Below are positions 1 through 8,741 of a DNA stretch of 64,000 nucleotides, piece by piece. Source of the stretch: UBA6115 sp040776985 (GTDB lineage Bacteria; Bacillota; Clostridia; Christensenellales; Aristaeellaceae); contig JAXGZL010000001.1 of NCBI GenBank assembly GCA_040776985.1, positions 186,001 through 250,000 on the forward strand. Direction: 5' to 3'. Made by a program: the position numbers and the translations under genes. The notes under the pieces are model-generated. The model saw only the letters and a list, made by a program, of their open reading frames with translations. It made no database searches and was not told where the DNA came from. Position 1 is the stretch's first letter. Every line of letters starts with the position of its first letter.

Positions 1-314
1 TGGATGAGAAGCTCAATTTCCTGATGGCTTTGCGCCATCCGTTCCACATCATCCCTGGCCTCTGGCGCCCGTTCCTTGATGGCTTCCCACCACAGCGTGT
101 CCTCATGCTGATGATGTCCATGCAGGACGGTGAGGACTTCGTCCAGATGGGCCGCCACCCGGCTCACGCGGCCGGGGTCAGCCTTGGAGGCGCTTGACAC
201 CATCAAGGGCGCGTGGCGAAAAGCATTCCGAAACAGGCCATGAATCAGATACAGGTCATCGGTCTGTCAGCCTCCAGGCTGTGTCTTGTTAAATGCGCTC
301 TGATCCGGGGTCAT
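1..314 (-). pseudogene. Hemerythrin-like (HHE) protein, interrupted and cut by window edge
   Basis: The ATG at 314 has a good ribosome binding site (AAAGGAGCC) but meets an in-frame TGA at 269-267 after 15 codons. The same frame then stays open to position 1 and reads like an HHE cation-binding domain: it begins LYLIHGLFRNAFRHAP and includes HGHHQHED and, later, SHQEIE, the His/Glu spacing of di-iron hemerythrin folds. Such proteins bind oxygen or sense redox and iron state. No ATG, GTG or TTG restores the lost N-terminus after the stop. The gene lies 25 bp downstream of a PAS gene that also carries a nonsense codon, so the two look like one decayed operon. A sequencing error cannot be excluded. 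Confidence 0.7.
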
Positions 315-339
315 GGTGGCTCCTTTCCATATAGGTCCT

Positions 340-765
340 CTACGGTCTTGCGTGTTCTTCCCGGCAGATTTTCAACTGTTTTGACATCTCCTGCTCCTTT
401 TGCCACTGAGCGGTCACATCCCGCACCACCGCCATCACATACTGTATCTGCCCCTGGGCGTCCTTTTCCACGCTCAGCCGGAAGGCGATGGACAGCCGCC
501 TGCCGTCCTGGTGGGTGGCAGGCACCGCCATGGTGTGCCCCTCCTCATAGCGGGACAGGCCGGTTTCCACAAACTTGAGGAAGGCCTCCGTATGCCGCTG
601 GCGCAGTTTTTCCGGGATGATCGGGTCCAGGTGCTACCCCAGCATGTCCTGGGCTTTAAAGCCAAAGGTCTTTTCCGCGCCGGCGTTCCAATAGACCACC
701 TGATCCTGCCTATCCAGCACAATCACCGCGTCCGGCGCGTTTTCCATCATCGCAAGCAGATTCAT
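340..765 (-). pseudogene. PAS-domain sensor protein with in-frame amber stop
   Basis: The ATG at 765 follows a GGAGG site and begins a single PAS domain (NAPDAVIVLDRQDQVVYWN, then FGFKAQDMLG). Codon 44 is TAG (636-634), followed in the same frame by HLDPIIPEKLRQRH and by HQDGRRLSIAF to a stop at 340. PAS proteins of this type usually read LGQHL at this place, so the stop looks like a single CAG to TAG change. Without it the protein would be about 141 residues: one cytoplasmic PAS domain and a short basic tail, with no kinase or output domain. The downstream HHE gene suggests a redox or oxygen sensing pair. It is either inactivated or a sequence error. Confidence 0.75.
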
Positions 766-918
766 AGGCGCCTCCTGTCCTGTTATTTACGCAGAATGTA
801 CCCAGCCAGCGTCCATCGAACAGGTTTTTCTAAATGTATTTTTCTTCGATTCATGTTGTGCTCAAGCTATACTTTTTTAGGCGCAACGATAATTTTAGGT
901 TTTATTCATCCTATTATG

Positions 919-927
919 TGGTATACT
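919..927 (+). promoter_or_regulatory. Extended -10 promoter of phd-doc
   Basis: TG-G-TATACT is an extended -10 element about 25 bp upstream of the antitoxin start. No good -35 hexamer is visible 17 bp upstream, which fits an extended -10 promoter. Phd-type antitoxins usually repress their own promoter, but I do not see a clear operator palindrome here. Confidence 0.45.
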
Positions 928-952
928 GGACGTGAAGAAAGGGGGCGATCAA

Positions 953-1195
953 GTGAACATCAACACTGACAACCTGGTATCCATGACGGAGGCAAACCAA
1001 AACTTTTCCAAGGTGGCAAGAATGGTTGATGAAAGCGGCTCAGTGATTGTGCTGAAAAACAATGTCCCCCGCTATTTGATCATTGACTTTTCCAAGGCCA
1101 GCGAAGAACGCCTTGCAGCGGATGAGGATGTGTCCGTCATTTCCAGAAGGCTTATCGCCAAAAACAAAGCAGCATACAAAGAACTCGCTAAATGA
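953..1195 (+). CDS. phd: Phd/YefM-family antitoxin
   Basis: This 80-residue protein is the antitoxin of a type II toxin-antitoxin pair. The pattern NLVSMTEANQNFSKVARMVD followed by VIVLKNNVPRYLIID is the Phd/YefM DNA-binding fold; the C-terminal part would wrap the toxin. I chose the GTG at 953 because AAAGGGGG lies just upstream; a longer reading from a GTG at 932 has no ribosome binding site. It overlaps the toxin gene by 4 bp (ATGA), the usual coupling. In the family the antitoxin neutralises Doc and represses the operon. Base composition is AT-richer than the housekeeping genes to the right, consistent with horizontal arrival. Confidence 0.88.
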   Translation: MNINTDNLVSMTEANQNFSKVARMVDESGSVIVLKNNVPRYLIIDFSKASEERLAADEDVSVISRRLIAKNKAAYKELAK

Positions 1196-1572
1196 TCAGG
1201 CTCAGCATGACACAGGTCATCACTCTGCATGATGAGCTGATTCGTGAAACGGGTGGGCGCTTGGGGTTGCGGGATGAATCCATGTTGGATGCCGCACTTA
1301 ACGCCCCGTTTCATAGTTTTTCAGGTGCTGACGCCTATCCTTCCATTCAACATAAAGCGGCTAGACTGGGCTTCAGCCTGATCCAGAATCATCCGTTTAT
1401 TGATGGAAACAAGCGTACTGGAGCCCATGTCATGCTTGTTTTTCTTGAGCTAAATGGGATTGAGCTTGCATACGAACAGGGCGAGCTGACTATGTTTATT
1501 CTTCAAATCGCAAAAGGCGAAGTTGATACACCACAGATTCTCCAATGGATTCTGGATCATGAGATTCATTAA
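1192..1572 (+). CDS. doc: Doc-type Fic-family toxin
   Basis: This 126-residue protein is a death-on-curing toxin. The diagnostic motif HPFIDGNKRTGAH (near residues 66-78) matches the Doc consensus HxFx(D/N)(A/G)NKR rather than the AMPylating Fic consensus, so by family knowledge it would phosphorylate EF-Tu and halt translation. The N-terminal segment (VITLHDELI, then GLRDESMLDAALN) is also typical. The start overlaps the antitoxin stop, and length is normal for the family, so the pair looks intact. The pair sits in an AT-richer stretch between decayed sensor genes and a DUF4238-like gene, suggesting a small acquired island. Confidence 0.9.
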   Translation: MIRLSMTQVITLHDELIRETGGRLGLRDESMLDAALNAPFHSFSGADAYPSIQHKAARLGFSLIQNHPFIDGNKRTGAHVMLVFLELNGIELAYEQGELTMFILQIAKGEVDTPQILQWILDHEIH

Positions 1573-1791
1573 TATTAATATGAATATGAGCACGTTCTCC
1601 CTCTTGGTACAAGATGTGTTTTTTAGTCGTATCTGATTCGTCAAGTGGTTTTGGAAATGAGGCAATTTTTAGTCTATTGTGAGAATTCACTCTCTCCTTT
1701 ATTCAGAGGTGCCATTCCTGGAGAAGATTCTTCAACTAGCCCTGCTGACCTAATGGGATTGTGACAAAAAGATCTCTTCACCGTTTTCAGA
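1573..1791. other. Non-coding gap between convergent genes
   Basis: This AT-rich stretch separates the doc stop and the stop of the convergent DUF4238-like gene. I see no conserved ORF, RNA gene or hairpin followed by a T-run. Confidence 0.5.
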
Positions 1792-2634
1792 CTAAATTGG
1801 TCCACCTAACATCATTTTAGTTCTCTCCAACTCAAAAGGTAATCCGACCAGTTTGGGATTCTGTATAGATTGCTCGAAACTCACAGCTCCTTTGTTAATC
1901 AAGTCGACTTCGTGATCAACCGTCGCTGCCAAATATTTTAGTTTTCCCTCATCCATTAAACGGATATTCTCATGCTCAGGTAATAGAATCAATCCCCAGT
2001 ATGGAGTTAGAACAAGCATTAAGTATAGCCCAAAGCCAATAAAGTGAGATGAGTTAAGCAAAAACGAACGTTTTCTGTACTCCTGAGGAATCTCAATAAG
2101 ATTAGCCGAATAGTTCTTTAGTTTACCAGAAGCAACTGATTGATAAGCATCCTTCAAAAACGAGTCGCGTACACTTGCTTTATGATGCAAGATGGAATAG
2201 TAGCTTTCTGGCAAACCGAGCAGACTGCCAAAAACAGAAGAAGCATGAGCCTGCTTAGATAGGCTCGGCATCCTTATTGTCTGGATGACAAAGACAAAAA
2301 TCAACCACTGTACCAAATCCGAGTCAATTACAATAATTGTTTTGTTTTGTTCATAATCCTTGATCCTTTTGCGTATGCGACCTAAATGTGTTTCAACCTT
2401 ACTGGACAAGAACTTCTCATTCTCGTCAGGATAGTAGTCAGTTTCAGTATTGTAATCTCTTGCGGATGCCTGTTCTATCCTATTGCTTGAAAGATCCAGA
2501 TAATGAAGTTTTTGGTCCACAACAAATTCTTTCAAAGTTGATTTCGGCAACATAATATGCTGTCTCACGCCAATCCTCTTCCTAAATACACTCTTCAGCC
2601 TCCACGAAGCAAATGCATTATACAAGATCATCAA
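1792..2634 (-). CDS. DUF4238-like protein of unknown function
   Basis: The protein has 280 residues. Its N-terminal region (RQHIMLPKSTLKEFV, then HYLDLSSNRIEQASARDYNT, then NEKFLSSKVETHLGRI) resembles DUF4238 proteins, which begin with a His-containing motif followed by a conserved strand and an E-x3-G/E helix. A central stretch, VQWLIFVFVIQTIRMPS, is hydrophobic, as in that family. The molecular function of the family is not established; members are scattered through accessory regions. Base composition is clearly AT-richer than the neighbouring purA operon, so it was probably acquired. The MM start is weakly supported; a later Met or Leu is possible. Confidence 0.6.
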   Translation of the reverse strand: MMILYNAFASWRLKSVFRKRIGVRQHIMLPKSTLKEFVVDQKLHYLDLSSNRIEQASARDYNTETDYYPDENEKFLSSKVETHLGRIRKRIKDYEQNKTIIVIDSDLVQWLIFVFVIQTIRMPSLSKQAHASSVFGSLLGLPESYYSILHHKASVRDSFLKDAYQSVASGKLKNYSANLIEIPQEYRKRSFLLNSSHFIGFGLYLMLVLTPYWGLILLPEHENIRLMDEGKLKYLAATVDHEVDLINKGAVSFEQSIQNPKLVGLPFELERTKMMLGGPI

Positions 2635-2759
2635 TATATTTCAAGTCTATTACGCAACATTCTGTGTGCACAGCAATTTTGTGCACAACATATTGTGTTA
2701 ATGGCATTTGTAGATGAATAGTAATCGTCCTTACCTGAGAAGAAAGCGAGTTCATACAC

Positions 2760-2789
2760 TAAAAGGACCACCACAATCTGTGACGGTCC
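2760..2789 (-). terminator. Terminator of the argS-purA operon
   Basis: On the minus strand GGACCGTCAC and GTGGTGGTCC form a stem with one mismatch and a 5-base loop, followed by TTTTAG. It lies about 20 bp past the purA stop. Confidence 0.6.
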
Positions 2790-2811
2790 CTGAAAAGTTC
2801 CCGAGTTTGGC

Positions 2812-4089
2812 TCAGGCCCGCCAGATAACCTCTTCCCGCCTGGGGCCGGTGGACAGCAGGGTGATGGGCGTGCCGATCCGCTCCTCAATGAAACGGACAT
2901 AGTGGAGACAGTTTGCCGGCAGGTCGGCCTCATTGGTGACGCCGCGGATGTCCGTTTTCCAGCCGGGGAGCGTCTCGTACGCCGGCTTCACCCGGGCCAG
3001 GCTGGGGGTGGCGGGGAAGTGGTGGATGGTCTGGCCGTCCAGGGTATAGGCCACGCAGACGGGGATTTCGTCCAGGTAGCTGAGCACATCCAGGTTGGTC
3101 ATGGCGCAGGCGTTGGCGCCCTGGCTCATGCAGCCATGGCGGGTAGCCACCACATCAAACCAGCCCACATCCCGGGGCCGGCCGGTCTTGGCGCCATATT
3201 CCCCGGCGTCGCCGCCCCTTCGGCGCAACTCCTCCGCCTCCTCGCCGTGGATCTGGCTGGGGAAATAGCCGGTGCCCACGCTGGAGGAATAGGCCTTGGT
3301 CACCGCCAGCACCTCATTGATGGCATAAGGCGGCAGCCCCGCCCCCACCGTGGCGTAGCCCGCCAGGGGGGAGGATGAGGTGGTGAAGGGATAGATGCCG
3401 TGGTCCGGATCCCGCAGCGCGCCCAGCTGGCCCTCCAGCAGGATGCGCTTGTTGGCCTTCACCGCGCTGTGCAGCACCTGGGTGGTGTCCCCCATGTAGG
3501 GCTTCAGGCGCTGGCCATAGGCATAGTATTTTTCGGTCAGTTCCTCTGCAGACAGGGGGGCATGGTGATAGAGGTGCTCCATCAGCACGTTCTTTTTCAC
3601 CAGGTTGCCCTGCAGCCGCTCAAACAGCAGGTCCTTGTCCAGCAGCTGGCAGGCCTGGATGCCCACCTTGGCGAACTTGTCGCTGTAAAAAGGCGCGATG
3701 CCGGACTTGGTGGAGCCAAACTTCTTGCCGCCCAAACGCTCCTCCTCCAGGGTGTCAAGCAGCACATGGAAATCCATCAGGATCTGGGCCCGCTCTGAAA
3801 TCAGCAGGTTGGGCGCCTGAATTCCCCGGCCCAGGATCTCATCCAGCTCCCGGAAAAAGGCCTCCGGGTCCAGGGCCACGCCCGGGCCGATGATATTTTG
3901 CACCTGGGGATGGAAAATGCCGCTGGGCAGCAGGTGCAGGGCAAACTTGCCATGCTCGTTGATGATGGTGTGCCCGGCGTTGGCCCCGCCCTGAAAGCGC
4001 ACCACCAGGTCGCTCTGCTCCGCCAGCAGGTCGGTCAGCTTGCCCTTGCCCTCATCGCCCCAGTTGGCGCCTACAATTGCACGAATCAT
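2812..4089 (-). CDS. purA: Adenylosuccinate synthetase
   Basis: PurA joins IMP and aspartate with GTP to make adenylosuccinate, the first committed step to AMP. The 425-residue length is normal. Seen directly: the phosphate loop GDEGKGK (residues 11-17) with catalytic Asp12, GGANAGHT with catalytic His40, the IMP-site segment KFGSTKSGI, and SSVGTGYFP and GRPRDVGWFD further on. The start has AAAAGGAG 5-9 bp upstream. It is the last gene of an operon (argS, dapF, dapL, purA; gaps of 11-30 bp), joining arginyl-tRNA charging, lysine/peptidoglycan precursor synthesis and purine synthesis in one transcript, ended by the hairpin at 2760-2789. Confidence 0.97.
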   Translation of the reverse strand: MIRAIVGANWGDEGKGKLTDLLAEQSDLVVRFQGGANAGHTIINEHGKFALHLLPSGIFHPQVQNIIGPGVALDPEAFFRELDEILGRGIQAPNLLISERAQILMDFHVLLDTLEEERLGGKKFGSTKSGIAPFYSDKFAKVGIQACQLLDKDLLFERLQGNLVKKNVLMEHLYHHAPLSAEELTEKYYAYGQRLKPYMGDTTQVLHSAVKANKRILLEGQLGALRDPDHGIYPFTTSSSPLAGYATVGAGLPPYAINEVLAVTKAYSSSVGTGYFPSQIHGEEAEELRRRGGDAGEYGAKTGRPRDVGWFDVVATRHGCMSQGANACAMTNLDVLSYLDEIPVCVAYTLDGQTIHHFPATPSLARVKPAYETLPGWKTDIRGVTNEADLPANCLHYVRFIEERIGTPITLLSTGPRREEVIWRA

Positions 4090-4104
4090 GCCCGCTCCTT
4101 TTCT

Positions 4105-5337
4105 TTACAGGGCCAAAAGCGCTTCTTTCAGGCGCTTTGCCCCGGTGATTGTGTTCTCACGGCTGCCAAAGGCGGTCAGCCGGAAGCAGCCCGCCCCCGC
4201 GGCGCCAAAGCCCTCCCCCGGGGTGCCCACCAGCTGGGCTGTGTTCAGCAGGTGATCAAACAGCTCCCAGCCGGAAAGACCGCCCGGCGCCTTCAGCCAC
4301 AGATAGGGCGCGTTGACACCCCCCTGCACCTGAAGGCCGATGTCAGACAACGCGTCCAGCAGGATCCGGGCGTTCTCCCGGTAATAGGCGATGGATTCAC
4401 CGATTTCCTTTTTGCCCTGGGACAGGAAGGTGGCCTCCGCCGCCTTCTGAACAGGGTATGACACGCCGTTTGACTTGCTGGCAAGCCTGCGCCGCCACAG
4501 GGCGTTGAGGCTGACCGTGGTGCCGTTTGGCAGCCGTCCCCGGACGCTTTCCGGCACCACCATATAGCCGCAGCGCACCCCGGTGAAGCCGGCGGTTTTG
4601 GAGAAGGAGCAGCACTCAATGGCCACTTCCCTGGCCCCTTCCACCTCGTAGATGCTCTGGGGCAGGGATTCATCCCCCACAAAGGCCTTGTAGGCCGCGT
4701 CGTAGATGATCAGGGTTTCATGCGCCCTGGCCCAGTCCACGATGGTTTTCAGCTGCGCATGCGTCAGCACAGCACCAGTGGGGTTGTTGGGATAGCACAG
4801 GTAGAGCACGTCCACCCGCCTGTCCGGCAGCTCCGGCACAAAAGCGTTTTCATGGGTGCAGGGCAGGGTGATAAGCCGCTGCCATTTGCCCTGATCATAG
4901 GCCCCCAGGCGTCCCGCCATGGCGTTGGCGTCCACATAGACCGGGTAGACCGGGTCGGTCACCGCGATTGTGGCGTCCTCCGCCAGCAACTCCTGAATGG
5001 CGCTGGTATCGGTCTTGGCGCCGTCTGACACAAAAACCTCGCCCGGATCAAGCGTGACCCCCCGGGACGCGTAATCATTCTTGATGATGGCCTCAATTAA
5101 AAAGGGATAGCCGCCCTCCGGCCCATAGCCATGAAAGCCACTGTCTGTGGCCATGTCCCGGGCGGCCCGGGCAAAGGCCTCCGCCACAAAGGGGGACAGG
5201 GGCCGGGTCACATCGCCAATGCCCATGCGGATGACATCCGCCTCCGGGTGGGCGGCCTCATAGGCCTTCACCCGCTTTGCAATTTCAGAAAAAAGATAGC
5301 CCGCAGGCATCCCCGCGATGTGGGCGTTGATGTTCAT
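4105..5337 (-). CDS. dapL: LL-diaminopimelate aminotransferase
   Basis: DapL converts tetrahydrodipicolinate directly to LL-diaminopimelate using glutamate and PLP, bypassing the succinylase or acetylase branches. The protein has 410 residues. PNNPTG at 183-188 and SFSK at 244-247, with Lys247 as the Schiff-base lysine, mark a class I/II aminotransferase; the opening MNINAHI...GYLFSEIAKRV is typical of DapL. The start at 5337 follows AAAGGAGATATCA; a longer frame exists upstream but has the composition of a shadow of dapF. It directly precedes purA and follows dapF by 11 bp, so the two last DAP enzymes before decarboxylation are co-transcribed. Confidence 0.95.
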   Translation of the reverse strand: MNINAHIAGMPAGYLFSEIAKRVKAYEAAHPEADVIRMGIGDVTRPLSPFVAEAFARAARDMATDSGFHGYGPEGGYPFLIEAIIKNDYASRGVTLDPGEVFVSDGAKTDTSAIQELLAEDATIAVTDPVYPVYVDANAMAGRLGAYDQGKWQRLITLPCTHENAFVPELPDRRVDVLYLCYPNNPTGAVLTHAQLKTIVDWARAHETLIIYDAAYKAFVGDESLPQSIYEVEGAREVAIECCSFSKTAGFTGVRCGYMVVPESVRGRLPNGTTVSLNALWRRRLASKSNGVSYPVQKAAEATFLSQGKKEIGESIAYYRENARILLDALSDIGLQVQGGVNAPYLWLKAPGGLSGWELFDHLLNTAQLVGTPGEGFGAAGAGCFRLTAFGSRENTITGAKRLKEALLAL

Positions 5338-5348
5338 TGATATCTCCT

Positions 5349-6185
5349 TTACCCTAACAACCAATCGCCGTCGAAAACATACTCCGCCGGGCCGCACTGG
5401 TAGACATGGTTGTTGTCCGCGTTCCAGGACAATTCCAGGTTGCCGCCGGTCAGTTTCACCTGGACGGTGCGGTCTGCCAGGCCGCTGAGCACCGCTGCCA
5501 CCAGCGCCGCCGAGGCCCCGGTGCCGCAGGCCAAGGTTTCCCCGGCGCCCCGCTCCCACACCCGCATCTGCAGCACATCCCGCCTGATCACCCGCACAAA
5601 CTCCACATTGGTGCGCCGGGGGAAGATGGGGTGGTTTTCAAACATGGGCCCCAGGGTGTTCAGATCAATGGTCTCCGGGTCGTTGACAAAGATGACGCAG
5701 TGGGGGTTGCCCATGTTGACGCAGGTGACAAACCAGTTCTGCCCCATGATGGACAGGCGGTGACGCAGCACGATCTCCCCGGGCAGGTCCACCGGCATGT
5801 TCCGGGGGTTCAGTTCGGGGCTTCCCATGTCCACCTGCACCCGGGACACCGTGTCCCCGGTGAGGAAAAGCTTCAGCTGCCGGATGCCCGCCTTGGTGGC
5901 CAGGGTCAGCTCCGTCTTGTTGGTCATCCCGCGCTCATACACATACTTGGCAATGCAGCGGGAGGCGTTGCCGCACATTTCCGCCTCTGAGCCATCGGCG
6001 TTGAAAATGCGCATGCCAAAGTCCGCGGTTTCAGAGGGCTCGATCAGCACCAGCCCGTCCGCCCCCACGCCAAAGTGGGGCTTTGACATCACCAGCGCGT
6101 AGCGGGATGGGTCATCCACCACTTCCTCAAAGCAGTTGACAAAGATGTAGTCGTTGCCGATGCCGTGCATCTTGGTAAATCGCAT
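5349..6185 (-). CDS. dapF: Diaminopimelate epimerase
   Basis: DapF interconverts LL- and meso-diaminopimelate, the latter needed for lysine and for peptidoglycan cross-links. The 278-residue protein begins MRFTKMHGIGNDYIFVN, a DapF signature, and has both catalytic cysteines: Cys71 in MCGNASRC and Cys220 in LACGTGAS. The NADGSEAEMCGN segment is the substrate loop. The ribosome binding site is GAAGGAG. The gene is between argS and dapL in the same orientation, and supplies the step right after DapL. Nothing unusual is seen in length or motifs. Confidence 0.96.
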   Translation of the reverse strand: MRFTKMHGIGNDYIFVNCFEEVVDDPSRYALVMSKPHFGVGADGLVLIEPSETADFGMRIFNADGSEAEMCGNASRCIAKYVYERGMTNKTELTLATKAGIRQLKLFLTGDTVSRVQVDMGSPELNPRNMPVDLPGEIVLRHRLSIMGQNWFVTCVNMGNPHCVIFVNDPETIDLNTLGPMFENHPIFPRRTNVEFVRVIRRDVLQMRVWERGAGETLACGTGASAALVAAVLSGLADRTVQVKLTGGNLELSWNADNNHVYQCGPAEYVFDGDWLLG

Positions 6186-6215
6186 GCCTGTCTCCTTCTC
6201 AGCCGTCCTGCCGGC

Positions 6216-7919
6216 TCACATCGCTTCGGGTGCCGCTACCCCAATCAGGTACAGCCCCAGGGCAATCACCTGCTTCACCGCCCGCACCAGGGCAAGCCTG
6301 GCCGCGGTGGCCTCCGGATCCTCATCCAGGATGCGGTGTTCATAGTAGTATTTATTGAATGCCTTGGCAAGTTCCAGGGTGACCCGGGTGACCTCGCTGG
6401 GCTCGTTGTCCCTTTGCGCGGCCCGGACTGCCTCCGGGAAGCGGGAAAGCATCCGCAGCACCGCCTGGGCCTCATCGTTGGTGAGGGCTTCCAGGCTGGG
6501 CGCGGCTGATGCCGCGTCCGCACGCCTGAGGACAGAGCAGCAGCGGGCATGGGTGTACTGCACATAGGGGCCGGTGTCCCCGTCAAAGTTCAGCGCCCGG
6601 TCCCACCAGAAGTCAATGTCCTTGATGCGGTTGTTGAGCAGGGTGGTGAATACCACCGCCCCCACCCCCACCTGGGCGGCCACTTCCCCCGGGTTTTCCA
6701 GCTTCGGGCTTTTTTCCCGGATGATGGAAAGCGCCTGTTCCTGCGCCCTTTTCAGCAGTTCGTCCAGGTAGATGATGTTGCCCTGGCGGGTGGACATGGC
6801 CTGGCCCTCATAGCTGACCATGCCAAAGGCCACATGCTCCATCTGCTCTTTCGCCCAGTCATAGCCCATCAGCTCCAGCACCTTGAACACCTGCTGGAAA
6901 TGCAGGTTCTGCTGGTAGGCCACCACATACAGGGACTTGTCAAAATGGTAGTTGTCCTTGCGCCACAGGGCCGCCGCCAGGTCGCGGGTGGCGTACAGGG
7001 TGGCCCCGTCGGATTTGACAATCAGGCAGGGGGGCATCTTGTAGGCCTCCAGGTCCACCACCAGGGCGCCCTTGCTTTCCACCAGGAGGTTCCTGGCCTT
7101 CAGCTCATCAATGACCCGGCCCATCTTGTCGTTATAGAAGGCCTCGCCGTTGTAGGAGTCAAAGCTGACGCCCAGGATGTCATACACCCGTTTAGCATCC
7201 TTTAAGGTCAGCTCCTTGAAGCGGTCAAAGATGGAAAGGGCTTCCTCGTCCCCCTCCTCAATCCGGCGGAACCAGGCGCGGCCCTCGTCCTCCAGGGCGG
7301 GGTTCTCCTCCGCCTCCTGATGAAAGCGGACATACAGCGCCGTCAGGGCGTCAACGCCCCCTTCTTCCACCATCTCCCAGCTGCCCCAGTGCTTGAAGGC
7401 GGCAATCATCTTGCCAAACTGGGTGCCCCAGTCGCCCAGGTGGTTGATGCCCACCGTCTGCCAGCCCAGATGAGCATAAATGCGCTTCAGGCTGTGGCCC
7501 AGGACCGTGGTGGACAGGTGGCCGATGTGGAATCTCTTGGCGATGTTGATGCTGGAATAGTCCAGCACCACGGTCTTCTCGCAATCAGGCGCGCCGCCAT
7601 AGCGGTCTCCCGTCTCCTGGATGTTCTGCAGCACAATCCCCGCAAAGTTCTTCCGGTTCAGGAAGAAGTTCAGGTAGCCGCCCACGCTCTGGGCGGTGGC
7701 CACCTCCGGGGCATCCACCGCCTCCGCCAATTTCTGCGCGATCATGGGCGGGCCCATGCGCAACGCCTTGGACAGGCGGAAGCAGGGGAAGGCAAAGTCC
7801 CCCAGATTGCTGTCCGGCGGTATTTCCAGGGCCTCCGGCCCCGGCAGCTCCGCCTCCGAAAATTCTGAAAAGGCCCTCAGGATCGCCTCCCGCAGGACCT
7901 TGCTAACCTCTGTGCGCAT
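6216..7919 (-). CDS. argS: Arginyl-tRNA synthetase
   Basis: ArgS charges tRNA-Arg. From the ATG at 7919 the protein has 567 residues, normal for the family. The N-terminal ArgRS domain is followed by DYSSINIAKRFHIGHL, containing the class I HIGH motif, then by SDGATLYATRDLAA and by MSTRQGN, the degenerate KMSKS site usual in ArgS, and a C-terminal anticodon-binding DALR domain (YVQYTHARCCSVLRR). A TTG at 7928 gives a three-residue longer reading; I prefer the ATG, preceded closely by GAGG. It is the first gene of the operon leading to purA. Confidence 0.96.
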   Translation of the reverse strand: MRTEVSKVLREAILRAFSEFSEAELPGPEALEIPPDSNLGDFAFPCFRLSKALRMGPPMIAQKLAEAVDAPEVATAQSVGGYLNFFLNRKNFAGIVLQNIQETGDRYGGAPDCEKTVVLDYSSINIAKRFHIGHLSTTVLGHSLKRIYAHLGWQTVGINHLGDWGTQFGKMIAAFKHWGSWEMVEEGGVDALTALYVRFHQEAEENPALEDEGRAWFRRIEEGDEEALSIFDRFKELTLKDAKRVYDILGVSFDSYNGEAFYNDKMGRVIDELKARNLLVESKGALVVDLEAYKMPPCLIVKSDGATLYATRDLAAALWRKDNYHFDKSLYVVAYQQNLHFQQVFKVLELMGYDWAKEQMEHVAFGMVSYEGQAMSTRQGNIIYLDELLKRAQEQALSIIREKSPKLENPGEVAAQVGVGAVVFTTLLNNRIKDIDFWWDRALNFDGDTGPYVQYTHARCCSVLRRADAASAAPSLEALTNDEAQAVLRMLSRFPEAVRAAQRDNEPSEVTRVTLELAKAFNKYYYEHRILDEDPEATAARLALVRAVKQVIALGLYLIGVAAPEAM

Positions 7920-8013
7920 ATCCCTCAAATCAGCCGTTTACCCCCTTGCAATATGCCAAAACAGCATATCACATCAGGGCATCAGGCGCAACTGGCAGCC
8001 TGCGCCCCAAACC

Positions 8014-8042
8014 TTGCCCCGGAATTGAGAATATGCTATGAT
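8014..8042 (+). promoter_or_regulatory. Sigma-A type promoter of the secreted 210-aa protein
   Basis: TTGCCC (8014-8019), a 17-bp spacer and TATGAT (8037-8042) form a plausible housekeeping promoter 67 bp before the start of the next plus-strand gene. Confidence 0.6.
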
Positions 8043-8108
8043 ATATCACAGTTTCCAACCCTCTTGCCTGCTAAAACTGAATACTTGTATCCAAAAGGAG
8101 GAAAGATC

Positions 8109-8741
8109 ATGAAAAAGGTCCTTTCGGTGTTGCTGATTTCCCTGCTTATCCTGAGCCTGTCCGGTGTCCAGGCGGCAATCATGCCAGCCCCTGGCGGCCC
8201 TTATCCCACCGCCGCCCCCTCGCCCTCTCCTCCCCCCAAAAGCAAGGTCTGGAACACCTATGCCTCCTCGGAGGGGCCGCTTTTTAACAGCTACAATCCC
8301 CGGTTGACTGAGTTTAAGCTCATGTTCACCCCCATTGACCTGTCGGTGGACGGGGAATACGCTTATCCCCTCATCGCAGCCGGCGCCCGGGAGATAGGCC
8401 AGGTGGCGGTCACAGTGGCAGGCGGCATGCTCACAGCGCAGCTGCAGCCTTATGCGGGCGTTTCCCTGACCCAGAAGCCAGGGTCCGCCCAGCCGATGCT
8501 GTTTTTCTTTCCCGACATCGCCACGGTCAGGACGCTGAAGCCCTCCCTGCTGGAAGGTAATCGCCTGTCCTTTGACCAGGCCCATGACGTGGCAGCCACC
8601 CTGGGGTTTGAGGACCCCAAGGTGCTGATGTTTGTGTATGCGATGGTTTCCATGGAGCCAGTCGCCTCGGTGAAGGCCTTTTCCCTCACCGACCCCGGAT
8701 ACCTGGCGCGGGTGGAAGAGCTGAAGCAGCTGATGGATTAA
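8109..8741 (+). CDS. Secreted protein of unknown function
   Basis: This 210-residue protein begins with a clear signal peptide (MKKVLSVLLISLLILSLSG, cleavage probably after VQA). A short Pro/Ser/Thr-rich linker (PTAAPSPSPPPKSK) follows, then about 170 residues I do not recognise. The mature part has few Cys and no visible catalytic motif. The start at 8109 follows AAAAGGAGG. It has its own promoter and converges on an alpha/beta hydrolase gene, overlapping it by 3-4 bp at the stops. The proline-rich linker recurs in other exported proteins of this window, suggesting a common cell-wall spanning segment. Confidence 0.8.
   Translation: MKKVLSVLLISLLILSLSGVQAAIMPAPGGPYPTAAPSPSPPPKSKVWNTYASSEGPLFNSYNPRLTEFKLMFTPIDLSVDGEYAYPLIAAGAREIGQVAVTVAGGMLTAQLQPYAGVSLTQKPGSAQPMLFFFPDIATVRTLKPSLLEGNRLSFDQAHDVAATLGFEDPKVLMFVYAMVSMEPVASVKAFSLTDPGYLARVEELKQLMD

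Noticed and set aside
267..636. Recoding of TGA (selenocysteine) or TAG as an explanation of the interrupted genes
   Set aside because: Two different stops occur at positions without a Cys-like context, no obvious SECIS hairpin follows the TGA, and TAG and TGA are normal stops elsewhere in the window.
932..952. Upstream start of the antitoxin at 932
   Set aside because: The GTG at 953 has AAAGGGGG just upstream, and the extra residues MKKGGDQ translate that very site.
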